64,000 bases of DNA from Candidatus Thiodiazotropha sp. CDECU1 (GTDB lineage Bacteria; Pseudomonadota; Gammaproteobacteria; Chromatiales; Chromatiaceae): the NCBI RefSeq assembly GCF_963455295.1, contig NZ_OY734020.1, positions 3,472,001 through 3,536,000 of the forward strand. Direction: 5' to 3'. The notes beneath the pieces were generated by a model. It was not told the origin of the DNA and did not search any database. It worked only from the letters and a program-made list of their open reading frames with translations. Each line of letters begins with the position of its first letter. The first letter of the stretch is position 1. The position numbers and the translations under genes were made by a program. Shown here in pieces: positions 24,762 to 32,909 of this stretch.

Positions 24762-25532
24762 ATGCTGCAACTATTACAAGCAATCAGCAAATGGGGTGTG
24801 ATCATCTCATTTCTCCTGCTGTTGCTCTCACTACTCTACAAAGACCGTCTTCCCGATCCGGACCACTTTGAGATCAAGCGCCTTGTCGATCCGGTACAAG
24901 AATCCACCTTTCGCTCTCCATTTTGGATCGAGGCGGAGGGAGAGCGATACCAGATAAAGCCACTCTACGACTACACCCTGGAGGGCGTTGTAGTCAGCTT
25001 TCACGATGCCGACTCGTTCGGTGACATCTGGCATCATAGCAGGTGGAAGGACTTCCTGAACGTGAGGGATCTGTGTGTCATATGGGGCGCCAATGTCAGT
25101 AACGGTGTTTACCAGGAGATGAGCTTCGATAACGACAGCTGGACCTGTTGGGCCTACTGGTCCGACGCGCAGACCGGGGCCAACTTCCACATGACCCAAC
25201 TCTCCAACAACCACCTTCTGGTCGATGACGACTATGTCAAAGAGGAACTGATGTCTGCCGAGCCCGGTGACCATATCCGTATCAGTGGGCAACTGGCCAG
25301 TTATGAAAACCCTTCCAACAACTTCAAACGCGGCAGCAGTACCCGCCGTGATGATGTGGGTAACGGGGCCTGCGAGACGATCTATGTGGAGAATTTCGAA
25401 ATCGTGTCCAAGGCCAATGTTCGCTGGCGCGGTGTTTACACCTTCTCTGGTTGGAGCCTGGGACTCTTTCTGACAGCTTTTCTGGTCCTTTTTTTCATTA
25501 CTCCACCAGTGCGCAAACCCTCGATTTATTAG
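24762..25532 (+). CDS. Membrane protein of unknown function downstream of the kinase
   Basis: The 256-aa protein has one span near each end (WGVIISFLLLLLSLLY and LGLFLTAFLVLFFI). The hydrophilic middle of about 190 residues is rich in aromatic residues (FGDIWHHSRWKDFLN, WTCWAYWSDAQTG) and has several cysteines. ATG 24762 is chosen over TTG 24747. It follows the kinase by 40 nt and is probably co-transcribed. The topology, with a large loop between two spans, suggests a periplasmic domain. No family is recognised. Its TAG stop is the first three bases of the inverted-repeat element at 25530. Confidence 0.75.
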   Translation: MLQLLQAISKWGVIISFLLLLLSLLYKDRLPDPDHFEIKRLVDPVQESTFRSPFWIEAEGERYQIKPLYDYTLEGVVVSFHDADSFGDIWHHSRWKDFLNVRDLCVIWGANVSNGVYQEMSFDNDSWTCWAYWSDAQTGANFHMTQLSNNHLLVDDDYVKEELMSAEPGDHIRISGQLASYENPSNNFKRGSSTRRDDVGNGACETIYVENFEIVSKANVRWRGVYTFSGWSLGLFLTAFLVLFFITPPVRKPSIY

Positions 25533-25644
25533 GGCCTGTTAACACTAATCCAATGCGCCCTGAAGGAAGTGCCCTTGGGGTGCGCCTTGATTGGCACTTT
25601 TTCAGGCACAACAGAGTACATTGGATTAGTGTTAACAGGCCCTA
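25530..25644. mobile_element. 115-nt MITE-like element with perfect 26-nt terminal inverted repeats
   Basis: The ends at 25530-25555 and 25619-25644 are perfect inverted repeats of 26 nt, beginning TAGGGCCTGTTAACACTAAT. The 63-nt centre is non-coding. The same end sequence recurs at 27605-27624, and shortened forms occur at 16965 and 35872. The left end supplies the stop codon of the preceding gene. Target-site duplication could not be made out. Confidence 0.85.
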
Positions 25645-25861
25645 GTGGCCGATGAGTATCAGAGTTTCTGTTTGGTCAACCACACCGGATAGATTCCCAG
25701 ACCGTAGCTCTGCAATACCGTGCCCCGACCTCCAGGCCCAGAATACCGACACCACCAGCAAACCGGAATGCGAACCAAATTGTGATAAATGCGTGATCTC
25801 CGCAAGAGATCTTCATTTTAAGCTGCACCCATAGCTGAGGATCAATCCCCAGGAGGGTGCC

Positions 25862-26443
25862 ATGTCAGGCGTGAAGGTAATAGATGGCGAGAAGAATCAG
25901 AAAAGAGATCAAAGACTCAGAGAACTCCTCGCCGCCTGTGGGCTGAATGATCAAAAGGCCCTCGCCCGCCTGTATCAAGTCGCGGCGCCAAAACTGTATG
26001 GCGTCGTATTGAATATGCTGAAGAGAGAGGCATGGGCGGAAGAGTGTCTGCAGGAAACCTTCGTTAAAATCTGGAACAACGCGGATAGCTATCGAAGCCA
26101 CTTGGCGGCACCGATGACCTGGATGACGGCGATTGCACGCAACCAAGCGCTGGATCACTTACGCCGCTATCGCCGGGAGACGTTGGAGTCTGACGGGATT
26201 TACATCGCGGAGGAGATCGACACAGATCCCTTACCGCTGGATAGACTTGCAGACAGCGAAGAGGGGTCCCGACTCAAAGCCTGTCTGGAACAATTGAATG
26301 AAAAACAACGACAGGTGATCAGCTTGGCCTATTTCAGGGGACTTAGCCAGAGTGAGCTTGCCAACCAGATCGATATGCCACTGGGTACGGTTAAGACGCA
26401 TATTCGTCGGGGGTTGGAGGAACTTAGGGGATGTTTGCAGTAG
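25862..26443 (+). CDS. ECF sigma factor of the SigK/RpoE type without adjacent anti-sigma gene
   Basis: The 193-aa protein shows region 2 (ALARLYQVAAPKLYGVVLNM, about 38-57; EECLQETFVKIWNNADSY) and MTWMTAIARNQALDHLRR. Region 4 has a helix-turn-helix (LSQSELANQIDMPLGTVKTHIRR, about 160-182). A strong AGGAGG site lies before ATG 25862. Sigma factors of this group are normally followed by a RskA-like anti-sigma gene. Here the next 50 nt end in a REP unit and no such gene is seen. Either control comes from another locus or the partner was lost. Confidence 0.93.
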   Translation: MSGVKVIDGEKNQKRDQRLRELLAACGLNDQKALARLYQVAAPKLYGVVLNMLKREAWAEECLQETFVKIWNNADSYRSHLAAPMTWMTAIARNQALDHLRRYRRETLESDGIYIAEEIDTDPLPLDRLADSEEGSRLKACLEQLNEKQRQVISLAYFRGLSQSELANQIDMPLGTVKTHIRRGLEELRGCLQ

Positions 26444-26507
26444 TCTGCAATGAATACGACAGAGTGTTTCAGATCAGACAACCCTGAGTTGGGACAATTA
26501 TGGTACA

Positions 26508-26536
26508 CGTCATTCCGGCGTAGGCCGGAATCCAGG
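26508..26536. repeat. REP-like unit
   Basis: The unit CGTCATTCCGGCGTAGGCCGG, read from 26508 in the plus direction, has the same hairpin as the units at 19637 and 19764. It lies 65 nt downstream of the ECF sigma gene. The rest of 26444-26720 holds nothing recognisable. Confidence 0.75.
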
Positions 26537-26722
26537 AGATTGAACTACCAGCCCTCATTTTGGCCTAGCCGTCGACTGGTCCTCAGTTCTTTATGCACGA
26601 CCAGCCATAAAGGCCCTGTAAACGGTTGTATATCTGGCAGCACCTTGTGAACGCGTCATATCTGGCGGATATCCTTTTCCCTTGTCTGGGCGGCTTTGGC
26701 ATTCAGTGACAAAATCATCAAG

Positions 26723-26890
26723 ATGCTTGACTCGACGATCGAGCAAATGCCTTATCTAGTTGCTATACCCGCCACTCCTGTTTTATGCATTATGTTTTAC
26801 TGGCTGTTCAGGGTTTACAAAGGGAGGGCGATTCCAATGTCTTGGCATCCATTTATAGGGCACATTAAGAAAGGTGCTGATTCATATTGA
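26723..26890 (+). CDS. Possible small membrane protein (55 aa)
   Basis: The frame from ATG 26723 reads MLDSTIEQMPYLVAIPATP and has a central hydrophobic stretch (VLCIMFYWLFRVYKG) that could span the membrane once. There is no clear ribosome site. A TTG at 26696 would add nine residues. No family is recognised and it stands alone in an AT-rich, repeat-bearing stretch. It may be real or a chance ORF. Confidence 0.35.
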   Translation: MLDSTIEQMPYLVAIPATPVLCIMFYWLFRVYKGRAIPMSWHPFIGHIKKGADSY

Positions 26891-27199
26891 AAGGGGATTT
26901 TTATGGGTAAAGCCCCCTCTTACCTCATTTAATAAATAGGCATGCGTGCTAAGGGGTGGGTAATAATCGAAATGTTCCTAAACAACTAAAAATATAAGTG
27001 ATTTTGTCGATATATCTTACATACCGATTGAATTGGAGTTGATGTTTCTCTCATAAGCAACTGAATATACTGAACCGAGCCTTCCATGGCGCCATTCTTG
27101 CACGTATTCAGACAGGAGATCATCGCAAGGAAGATAGGTAGTAAATGACTAAAGCTTGGGTTAATTAATATCAGAGCCAAGCGATGAGGTAGAGAGATT

Positions 27200-27370
27200 A
27201 TGTTAGTCATGAATCTGTTTGGCGAATACGACCACAAAGAAGAACCTGAACAAGAAGAGCCGGAATATCCCGATGAGGTGCTTGAGTCAGAGTGGAATCC
27301 GGTGTTGGAAGAGATTCACTCCAGAATTATATCCGACAAGAAGGTTGGTGATTCTGAGTCCGAGACGTAA
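27200..27370 (+). CDS. Possible small acidic protein (56 aa)
   Basis: The frame from ATG 27200 to TAA 27368-27370 encodes a strongly acidic protein (MNLFGEYDHKEEPEQEEPEY, then LEEIHSRIISDKK). A purine-rich sequence (GAGGTAGAGAG) lies just upstream and could be a ribosome site. No family is recognised. Downstream on the other strand lies a decayed IS3 fragment. The spacer 26891-27199 shows no gene. Confidence 0.5.
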   Translation: MLVMNLFGEYDHKEEPEQEEPEYPDEVLESEWNPVLEEIHSRIISDKKVGDSESET

Positions 27371-27378
27371 GAGGCTTT

Positions 27379-27543
27379 TCAACCAGCACGACTAAATGCT
27401 GTTGATCCCTTATCCGGTAATTCCTTCTGCCATATGTAGTGCTGGTTTCTTCGGAAACCAAACTCGCGAGCCAGGATTACACCATCTTTATCAACCGTTT
27501 CAAATAGCCGATCGGCTTTAAGTTTGAATTATTTAGTAAAGGC
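27379..27543 (-). pseudogene. IS3-type OrfA transposase remnant
   Basis: Reading the minus strand from 27543 gives AFTK, a TAA stop, then FKLKADRLFETVDKDGV, ILAREFGFRRNQHYIWQKEL and PDKGSTAFSRAG before TGA at 27379. This pattern (FTK-FKL-A-RL, then ARE-G, N-Y-W-KEL, G-AF) is the N-terminal helix-turn-helix of IS3/IS911-type OrfA proteins. The in-frame stop and absence of a start or of OrfB show it is dead. The stop replaces a codon that is usually Glu. The fragment was too broken to appear as an open frame. Confidence 0.7.
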
Positions 27544-27604
27544 TTTTTGTTTTGTGATGTTTCACTCCAATAGTAATTTTGTCTACTGAATGGAGTGTCC
27601 GTGC

Positions 27605-27688
27605 TAGGGCCTGTTAACACTAATAAGGAAGCTTCACGAACTTAATTTAAGACCCGCCATGTAAGCGGGTCCTATTGTTAGTGTTAAC
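27605..27688. mobile_element. 84-nt inverted-repeat element related to 25530
   Basis: The left end (27605-27624) repeats the TAGGGCCTGTTAACACTAAT terminus of the 25530 element. The right end (27678-27688) has only TTAGTGTTAAC, so eight bases are missing. Between them lies a hairpin, GACCCGC/GCGGGTC at 27651-27671, which could act as a terminator. The right end includes the TAA stop of the leftward PEP-CTERM gene. Confidence 0.75.
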
Positions 27689-28430
27689 TTCTTTTCTTTT
27701 TCTGGCGTGATAGCATACCGAGTACAGCAATACCTGAACCAAACAACCACAAAGCGGCAGGGATTGGCACCGCATCTATAGTTACATTATCAAACCAGAC
27801 GTCACCACCTGATCGAACATTCGGGTAAATATTTCCACCAAATGAGAAAGAGCCTTGCGCAAGAAATGAGAGATTAAGCCTAGCGATTGGATCAGAACTA
27901 TCCAATCCAGCTAATCCAGCAAATTCCGCCATTGTAGCTGAGTAACTTTGTTGGGTGCTAAGAATCGATGAATCATTTGGACCAAGCAGCAAGTCTGAAG
28001 TTACATTGAAAAGCCCTGCAGTACCAAGTGGGACATTGAATGTATTAAGGAATGACACTTCAACACCTGCTAGGCCATGTCTAATTCTGGAACCATATTG
28101 TCCTAAGAAAGCAAGAGCTTCCATTTCGAAAGATAAAGTATCACGTGCAGCATAATCAAAGGTCATTGATAATGATGATTCATCACCTGTGCTTGTATTA
28201 CTCACATGTCCTACATGCGCCCTATTACTGGCATTCTTTTCGATTACCTCAAACGTAGCACTACCACCACTATTACTCTGGGCCCATCCATCCAGGCTCA
28301 TATCTTCAAAGTCATCTGTGAAAACGATAGCAGCATGTGCTGATGATGACATCATTAGCACCCAAAGAAAGATAACTGACAAAAGCATTAAACGGTGTAT
28401 ATTTTTTTCTATTACTATCCTTTCAATCAT
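27684..28430 (-). CDS. PEP-CTERM-type exported protein
   Basis: The 248-aa protein has a signal peptide (LLSVIFLWVLMMSSSAHAA) and ends in a sorting signal: VPIPAALWLFGSGIAVLG, a hydrophobic span, then RQKKKRS. This is the VPLPAAxWLF form of PEP-CTERM, recognised by exosortase. The middle (FTDDFEDMSLDGWAQSN) resembles a secreted beta-sandwich with many Ser and Asn residues. The AGGAG site before ATG 28430 is strong. No exosortase gene is in the window. Its stop lies inside an inverted-repeat arm. The gene and its surroundings are more AT-rich than the flanking housekeeping genes, suggesting gain by transfer. Confidence 0.88.
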   Translation of the reverse strand: MIERIVIEKNIHRLMLLSVIFLWVLMMSSSAHAAIVFTDDFEDMSLDGWAQSNSGGSATFEVIEKNASNRAHVGHVSNTSTGDESSLSMTFDYAARDTLSFEMEALAFLGQYGSRIRHGLAGVEVSFLNTFNVPLGTAGLFNVTSDLLLGPNDSSILSTQQSYSATMAEFAGLAGLDSSDPIARLNLSFLAQGSFSFGGNIYPNVRSGGDVWFDNVTIDAVPIPAALWLFGSGIAVLGMLSRQKKKRS

Positions 28431-28821
28431 TTTCTTACTCCTAAAAAAACCGAGGCAAGAGCAGTCTTTATAATTTTATATTCGTGACACTACAAGCAGA
28501 TACTAAACATAAATATTAAATAACTTCAAGCTATGCGTTTTGTTGTAGTTAACATTAAAAATAAATTTAGTTTCGTTATTTTCAGGAATGATAAATTTTA
28601 CTAATAAACATGAATATATTTTTTAATATTTGAAGATAACCAGCACCCTTCTATCGATACTTCGAATAGACTGTTTACCTTAATATACTAAATATATTAA
28701 AGCAGTTTTTATACATTCCGCATTACATCAAGAAACTAGAAACATCATATATAAATTCTATTATTAAACACTTTTTAGTAAATCCATTTACAATTTTTTA
28801 TAAATAGTAGACACAACAAGA
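28431..28821. other. AT-rich intergenic stretch, no gene seen
   Basis: About 390 nt of very AT-rich sequence with short runs of A and T and no open frame of note. It probably contains the promoter of the PEP-CTERM gene. I see no repeats, RNA genes or clear regulatory sites here. Confidence 0.6.
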
Positions 28822-29113
28822 ATGCCGTGACGACGCGCGTTTGCGATACTCTTCTAAGGCTGGGATCCATCACCTAATACCATTGTCTCTTCCACTATGT
28901 ACGCCGCGCCTGGCTGTGTGGCGAAGACCCTATATCGGCCTTAGCTTTGAATACCGTCGTCAATCGATCTCAGGCCGGCTGCGCAAGATGGTCGACATAT
29001 TTACCATCGATGCGAGCACCTATGCCATTATGTCCAACCACTACCACGTCGTACTGCACGTGGAGACGGATAAGATCGAAGGCTGGACAGCTCATCAGAT
29101 CATTGCACAGTGA
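28822..29113 (+). pseudogene. Decayed REP-associated tyrosine transposase (RAYT/TnpA_REP)
   Basis: Two frames together match the N-terminal half of RAYT transposases. One frame reads YHCLFHYVRRAWLCGEDPIS, with a stop just before it. The other continues with LSFEYRRQSISGRLRKMVDI, FTIDASTYAIMSNHYHVVLH and VETDKIEGWTAHQIIAQ before a stop at 29111. The HYH histidines of the HUH-like catalytic core are kept, but the frameshift and stops make it non-functional and the C-terminal half is missing. The REP units at 19637, 19764 and 26508 are the type of sequence such enzymes mobilise. Confidence 0.85.
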
Positions 29114-29135
29114 AAACGGTTATAAAAAGACTACA

Positions 29136-29810
29136 TCAAACATCCCCCCACATCCTCAACAAATTCGCATAAGACTTATCCACTAACCCGGTAGTCTCAG
29201 CCTCCGGCGCAGTCGCCAACAGATGCTCCCTGGCCAGATCCAATTCATACAGCAACTCCCGCCGCGCCGGATCCCGCACATAGCTCTGAATCCACGCCAG
29301 CGCCACCAGGCGTTCACCCTCGGTCACTTTCTCCACGTGATGCAGGCTGGATGAGGGATAGATCACCGCACTCCCCGCCTTCAGTTTCACCCGCTTCTCA
29401 CCGAAGGTGGTGCGTACCACCAACTCCCCTCCCTGATAGGTCTCGGGCTCACGTAGAAATATGGTCATCGATACATCACTGCGAAAGCGCTGCCCGCTGA
29501 GTCCCATCAACGGGTCGTCCACATGGTCGCCGTAGGTCATACCGGGTTGGTAGCGGGCGAAGATCGGATCGGCCATGCGGTAGGGGAGCACCGCGGAGCG
29601 GAAGGTTGGGTTGTTCCCCATGGCGCTGGTAAGGATCCGGATCAGCAGTTCCATCTGCTTCTGTTCGCCCTTGAGTTCCTGATTGTTTTTCACCCGTTGC
29701 GCCGCCTTGCCGGCGGTGAGTTTGCCATCCACGAACTCGGCCTTGGCCAGCACCTCGTGGATCTTTTGCAGTTGCGGTTGCTGTAGCAGGCCTTCGATCT
29801 CAACCAACAT
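29136..29810 (-). CDS. PiuC/YbiX-type Fe(II)/2-oxoglutarate dioxygenase (PKHD hydroxylase)
   Basis: The 224-aa protein matches the PKHD-type hydroxylase family. The iron ligands are visible: His96 and Asp98 in YGDHVDDP, and a distal histidine in SSSLHHVEKV (157/158). Arg167 would bind 2-oxoglutarate. PiuC/YbiX proteins are often found with iron-uptake receptors; the substrate is unknown. No TonB receptor is nearby here. The gene overlaps the upstream 29800-30186 gene by 11 nt, so the two are probably coupled. Confidence 0.92.
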   Translation of the reverse strand: MLVEIEGLLQQPQLQKIHEVLAKAEFVDGKLTAGKAAQRVKNNQELKGEQKQMELLIRILTSAMGNNPTFRSAVLPYRMADPIFARYQPGMTYGDHVDDPLMGLSGQRFRSDVSMTIFLREPETYQGGELVVRTTFGEKRVKLKAGSAVIYPSSSLHHVEKVTEGERLVALAWIQSYVRDPARRELLYELDLAREHLLATAPEAETTGLVDKSYANLLRMWGDV

Positions 29811-30186
29811 CTTGGATACCCTCCAAAGCTGCCTGCATGCTCGTTGTCTCGATGGGAAAGGTCAACACGGCATGCAAGGGATAGCGCTGTTTTACTTTTT
29901 CCAGATTATCCAGATACTTTTTATCGATCAGCACGATCACCTTCGCCGCCAGGTCGTAACGCTGCAGGGTGGCGAGGAGTGATTCCAGGTTGCTGATGCG
30001 ATCGCGGAATTGGGGATCGGCGTAGTACTCCGCTACAACGACTTCGGGGCGGTGGCGTTTCAGCCAGGCCTGGGCCTTGCGTACCGAGTTGACCATCTCC
30101 ACCCGATAGCCGCTTTGCTGATAGAGGGGCACGAAGTTGGGGTAGCCTCCCAGTTCGACCAGTGCGAGCAATTCCCGATCTTCCAT
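29800..30186 (-). CDS. Receiver-like small protein of unknown function
   Basis: The 128-aa protein starts MEDRELLALVELGGYPNFVP. It alternates strands and helices (RPEVVVAEYYADPQFRDR, AAKVIVLIDKKYLDNLEKV, LHAVLTFPIETTSMQAAL) like a CheY-type receiver, but it lacks the usual aspartate pair and conserved lysine context. It probably does not accept phosphate. It is coupled to the dioxygenase gene downstream through an 11-nt overlap. The function is unknown. Confidence 0.7.
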   Translation of the reverse strand: MEDRELLALVELGGYPNFVPLYQQSGYRVEMVNSVRKAQAWLKRHRPEVVVAEYYADPQFRDRISNLESLLATLQRYDLAAKVIVLIDKKYLDNLEKVKQRYPLHAVLTFPIETTSMQAALEGIQDVG

Positions 30187-30285
30187 ACGCTTGATTTTAC
30201 CTCACTGGAGCCTGATCATACTCGTCGAAACTCTGGGCGATGCAGAGTTTACCCGGTAAAAATCACTACAGCTGTTTCTAGTATC

Positions 30286-30609
30286 ATGCAACTTAATCTG
30301 ATTATCGACGACTGGTCAATGAACCTGGAGATCCCAGAGGGTTATCTGGATTCGATGCAGGAATCATTCGAGAAGATGGACAAGGATATGGATAGGGGGT
30401 GGCAGATCGGCCAAAGCTGGGTCAGAGATCCTAATCCCACCCAGCGCTGCCAACTGGTTGCGGGCAAACTGCTGACCGCGTTGGAGACCGACAATGAACA
30501 GCTTGCCCTGATGATGGGGGGTTATATCCTGTCGCGTATGCCCGAGGTGAAGCAGGTGGTCATCGACAACACCGGCTCACCCGAGGAGACCAGCTTCAGC
30601 AACACTTGA
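30286..30609 (+). CDS. Conserved-looking small cytoplasmic protein, function unknown
   Basis: The 107-aa protein starts MQLNLIIDDWSMNLEIPEGY and is acidic, with no signal peptide or membrane span. Internal stretches LDSMQESFEKMDKDMDRGWQ and QRCQLVAGKLLTALETDNEQ suggest helices. A longer reading exists upstream but overlaps the divergent gene; ATG 30286 fits better. A short perfect palindrome (TTTACC-C-GGTAAA, 30248-30260) sits 25 nt upstream and may be an operator. No family is recognised with confidence. Confidence 0.7.
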   Translation: MQLNLIIDDWSMNLEIPEGYLDSMQESFEKMDKDMDRGWQIGQSWVRDPNPTQRCQLVAGKLLTALETDNEQLALMMGGYILSRMPEVKQVVIDNTGSPEETSFSNT

Positions 30610-30635
30610 GCGCTAGCCCGTATATTTCACCCGGA

Positions 30636-31679
30636 CTAGAGCGGATTGGCCTCGAGCAGGGACATGATCTCCACCCGGGCCCGGTCCGGCTGTTCACGGT
30701 AGAGTCTCAGCAACCCCATCGCCAATCGCTGCCAATGTTCCCTGCCCGCCTGGGCAGTGGTTATCAATGGCTCCCAATCCCCCTGCTTGTACCAACTCTC
30801 ATAGGCGCTGATCAGGCCGGGAAAGAGTTTTTTACGCATCCCGGTGATGCCGCCAACAAAGAAGTGGATCGAGGCGCGATCCTCCCGTTCGATGAGACTC
30901 GGCAGGGTCACCTGGCAGTCGGCCAGGTGGTCACGCAGCGCACGCGCCATCAACTCCGCCGGCGAATGACCGAGATCGGAGAGCATCCGGTTCCAGTTCT
31001 CCCCCAGCACCCTGCCCGCCTGATACTCCCCCTGCTCGTGGAGCAGCACCACATCCAGCTCCTTCTCCACCATCTCATCGAGGGCCTGTTCAAGATTTTC
31101 CTCGAAATCGTAGTAGTTGAAGGCTCGGCCCATGGCGTTGTCCGGGCGGTGCCAGCGCCAGTTTTCCAGTCGCTCCCACAGCAGGCGCCGGAACGACTCG
31201 CGGCGGATATAGATTCGATCCCCTTGACTCATCGCCGCTGGGGCCATCAGATCCCGCGCCAGCTCGCGCCCGGCAACCCAGACCGAGGCGCCACCCGGCT
31301 CCTCCCGGCGCTCCAGGTGACCAAGAAAAAAGAGGGGCTTGCCCTTCAACCCATAGCCGGCGCTGTAGACCAGGCCGTAGGGGTCGAGGAGTTGATTGAC
31401 CCTATCCACATCGAAGGGATCGATGGACTCCCCCTCGAATGGCAGGGGTGCGAAGTCGTCATCGCTGAGGGAGTCCCAGAGTCTCTCCCGTTCAGTCAGC
31501 CACTCGCCCACGGACTCGTTGGTCAAGGCAACCCCGTAGTCGAGACCGTTCTCCCAGCGGTAATACTCGCGCATCTTCAACAGGTAGGTGCAGAGGCCAT
31601 AGTCGGCGCCATGGCGTGCATCGGAGATATGGCAATTCCTCTGCACGGTACAGCAGAGTTGGCGCAGCGAACCATTCAT
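30636..31679 (-). CDS. Conserved protein of unknown function (possibly the Sfum_1244 family)
   Basis: The 347-aa protein starts MNGSLRQLCCTVQRNCHISD and has a conserved-looking block CTYLLKMREYYRWENGLDYG. Several acidic and aromatic helices follow, as in NYYDFEENLEQALDEMVEKE. It is predicted soluble. I recall similar proteins being labelled Sfum_1244 family, but this is from memory and without confirmation. There are cysteines and histidines near the N-terminus (CC..C.., then DARH) that could bind a metal. It is transcribed leftward, convergent with the 30286 gene. Confidence 0.7.
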   Translation of the reverse strand: MNGSLRQLCCTVQRNCHISDARHGADYGLCTYLLKMREYYRWENGLDYGVALTNESVGEWLTERERLWDSLSDDDFAPLPFEGESIDPFDVDRVNQLLDPYGLVYSAGYGLKGKPLFFLGHLERREEPGGASVWVAGRELARDLMAPAAMSQGDRIYIRRESFRRLLWERLENWRWHRPDNAMGRAFNYYDFEENLEQALDEMVEKELDVVLLHEQGEYQAGRVLGENWNRMLSDLGHSPAELMARALRDHLADCQVTLPSLIEREDRASIHFFVGGITGMRKKLFPGLISAYESWYKQGDWEPLITTAQAGREHWQRLAMGLLRLYREQPDRARVEIMSLLEANPL

Positions 31680-31865
31680 TGATCTGCCTCGCCAGGAAAC
31701 GGCAGAGGTGTGACACTATTGGTGACTATCATAATCCTGCATCCTCACCCGCGGGGAAAAGCGTCGGGCATATGCTTAAATCCTATCCAGACAGGCCTCA
31801 TTTACCACCCCCATTCTTCAGGGTATTCAAGCCGCCGCTTCGACTAGCCCAAGGCTGCAAATCGC

Positions 31866-32909
31866 TCAATACTCGATAATTTCTCTCAACATTGCGGTAG
31901 CAAAACAGCCTGCAGGCAGAAAAAATCTCACTTCAAGGCAGCCATCCTCGGGAAAACCCCATATGAGATCCTGCAGGCGTACCCGTAGCGGTCTGCGCTC
32001 CTGCTCCAGGCCTACATGCTCGAGGCCATAGCGCCAGCTCTCGAACCCGGAAAGCACCCTGGCTTCCAGTTCACCGGCCAGACCGTTGACCAGGGGGAGC
32101 CCCCGTCCCCAAAGAGGTCCGCTGGGATGGATATCCTGCAATCCACAGCGTCGCGAAAGCTCGGCGTTCTCTGCCTGGTCATGGGCAAACCCCGAGCGAC
32201 TGCCATCAAGGTTGAAGTAATCCCCCGCTAACGGCTGATTCCAGTTCCCCTGCCGGATACGCTCTGCCAGGACCTGATTGAAGAATTGGGACCGCACCGC
32301 GGATATCACCAGTCCGCGCAGCTGCCGCTTCATGGACGACCGGGGTTGGGAGAAGAGTTGCTCCGCCAGGGCAAGGTTCTGGTAGTCATGGCCGAAGCGC
32401 TGTTCACCGAAATAGTTGGGCATCCCTGAATCCCGCAATTGGATAAGACCCTGTTCCAGTTCCGCCCTGTCAGCGCTCAGATCCCGAATACGGATTTGAA
32501 ATCGATTCCCCCGCAGGGCACCGCGTCGCAGCTTGCGCCGGTGCCGCTGCACCTGCAGGACCTGAATAAGGTCGTTGTCCAGCTGACCCCAATCCGGCTC
32601 GGGCCGTCCCGCCATGCGCAGGGAGAACCACTGGGTGGTCACCGCATGCCGGTCTTTCATGCCCGCATAACTGACATCCTTTGCCGGGATGCCCGCCAAC
32701 CCGGCCAGCTGGCCGGCCAGCCAGTGGGTATTGGTCTGGCGCTTTTTGATATGCAACAGCAGATGTTCACCATCACCGTCCGCTTCGAAACCCAACACCT
32801 CATCGACCTGAAAATCCTCGGGGAATGCGCGGATCACCCCGCTCCCCGGCGAGTTACCGCAGACACGCGGCATGCTTTCCAGGGGTTGCCAGGGAGTATC
32901 AGTCGTCAA
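31866..32909 (-). CDS. truD: tRNA pseudouridine(13) synthase TruD
   Basis: The 347-aa protein has the TruD catalytic motif [16 protein letters not shown], with the catalytic aspartate in GMKDRHA. It also shows [21 protein letters not shown] and a C-terminal RVRLQDLIW. It makes pseudouridine 13 in tRNA-Glu. A TTG at 32909 is the likely start, inside the last bases of ispF, giving an 11-nt overlap. The longer reading begins at a codon deep in ispF and adds a Cys/Trp-rich peptide unlike the family. In many gammaproteobacteria truD follows ispF, as here, but surE/pcm/nlpD do not follow in this genome. Confidence 0.95.
   Translation of the reverse strand: MTTDTPWQPLESMPRVCGNSPGSGVIRAFPEDFQVDEVLGFEADGDGEHLLLHIKKRQTNTHWLAGQLAGLAGIPAKDVSYAGMKDRHAVTTQWFSLRMAGRPEPDWGQLDNDLIQVLQVQRHRRKLRRGALRGNRFQIRIRDLSADRAELEQGLIQLRDSGMPNYFGEQRFGHDYQNLALAEQLFSQPRSSMKRQLRGLVISAVRSQFFNQVLAERIRQGNWNQPLAGDYFNLDGSRSGFAHDQAENAELSRRCGLQDIHPSGPLWGRGLPLVNGLAGELEARVLSGFESWRYGLEHVGLEQERRPLRVRLQDLIWGFPEDGCLEVRFFLPAGCFATAMLREIIEY

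Noticed and set aside
25652-25834. 60-aa plus-strand frame before the ECF sigma gene
   Set aside because: Composition is not protein-like and there is no ribosome site; it is likely chance.
26450-26650. 66-aa plus-strand frame
   Set aside because: It runs through a REP unit, whose translation (TSFRRRPESR) often creates false ORFs.
26986-27237. 83-aa minus-strand frame
   Set aside because: AT-rich region, no recognisable motif and overlap with the acidic small ORF, which has a better ribosome site.
30606-31682. 358-aa open frame on the plus strand
   Set aside because: It is antisense to the 30636-31679 gene, which has better composition and a conserved-looking N-terminus; the plus-strand product is low in convincing structure.
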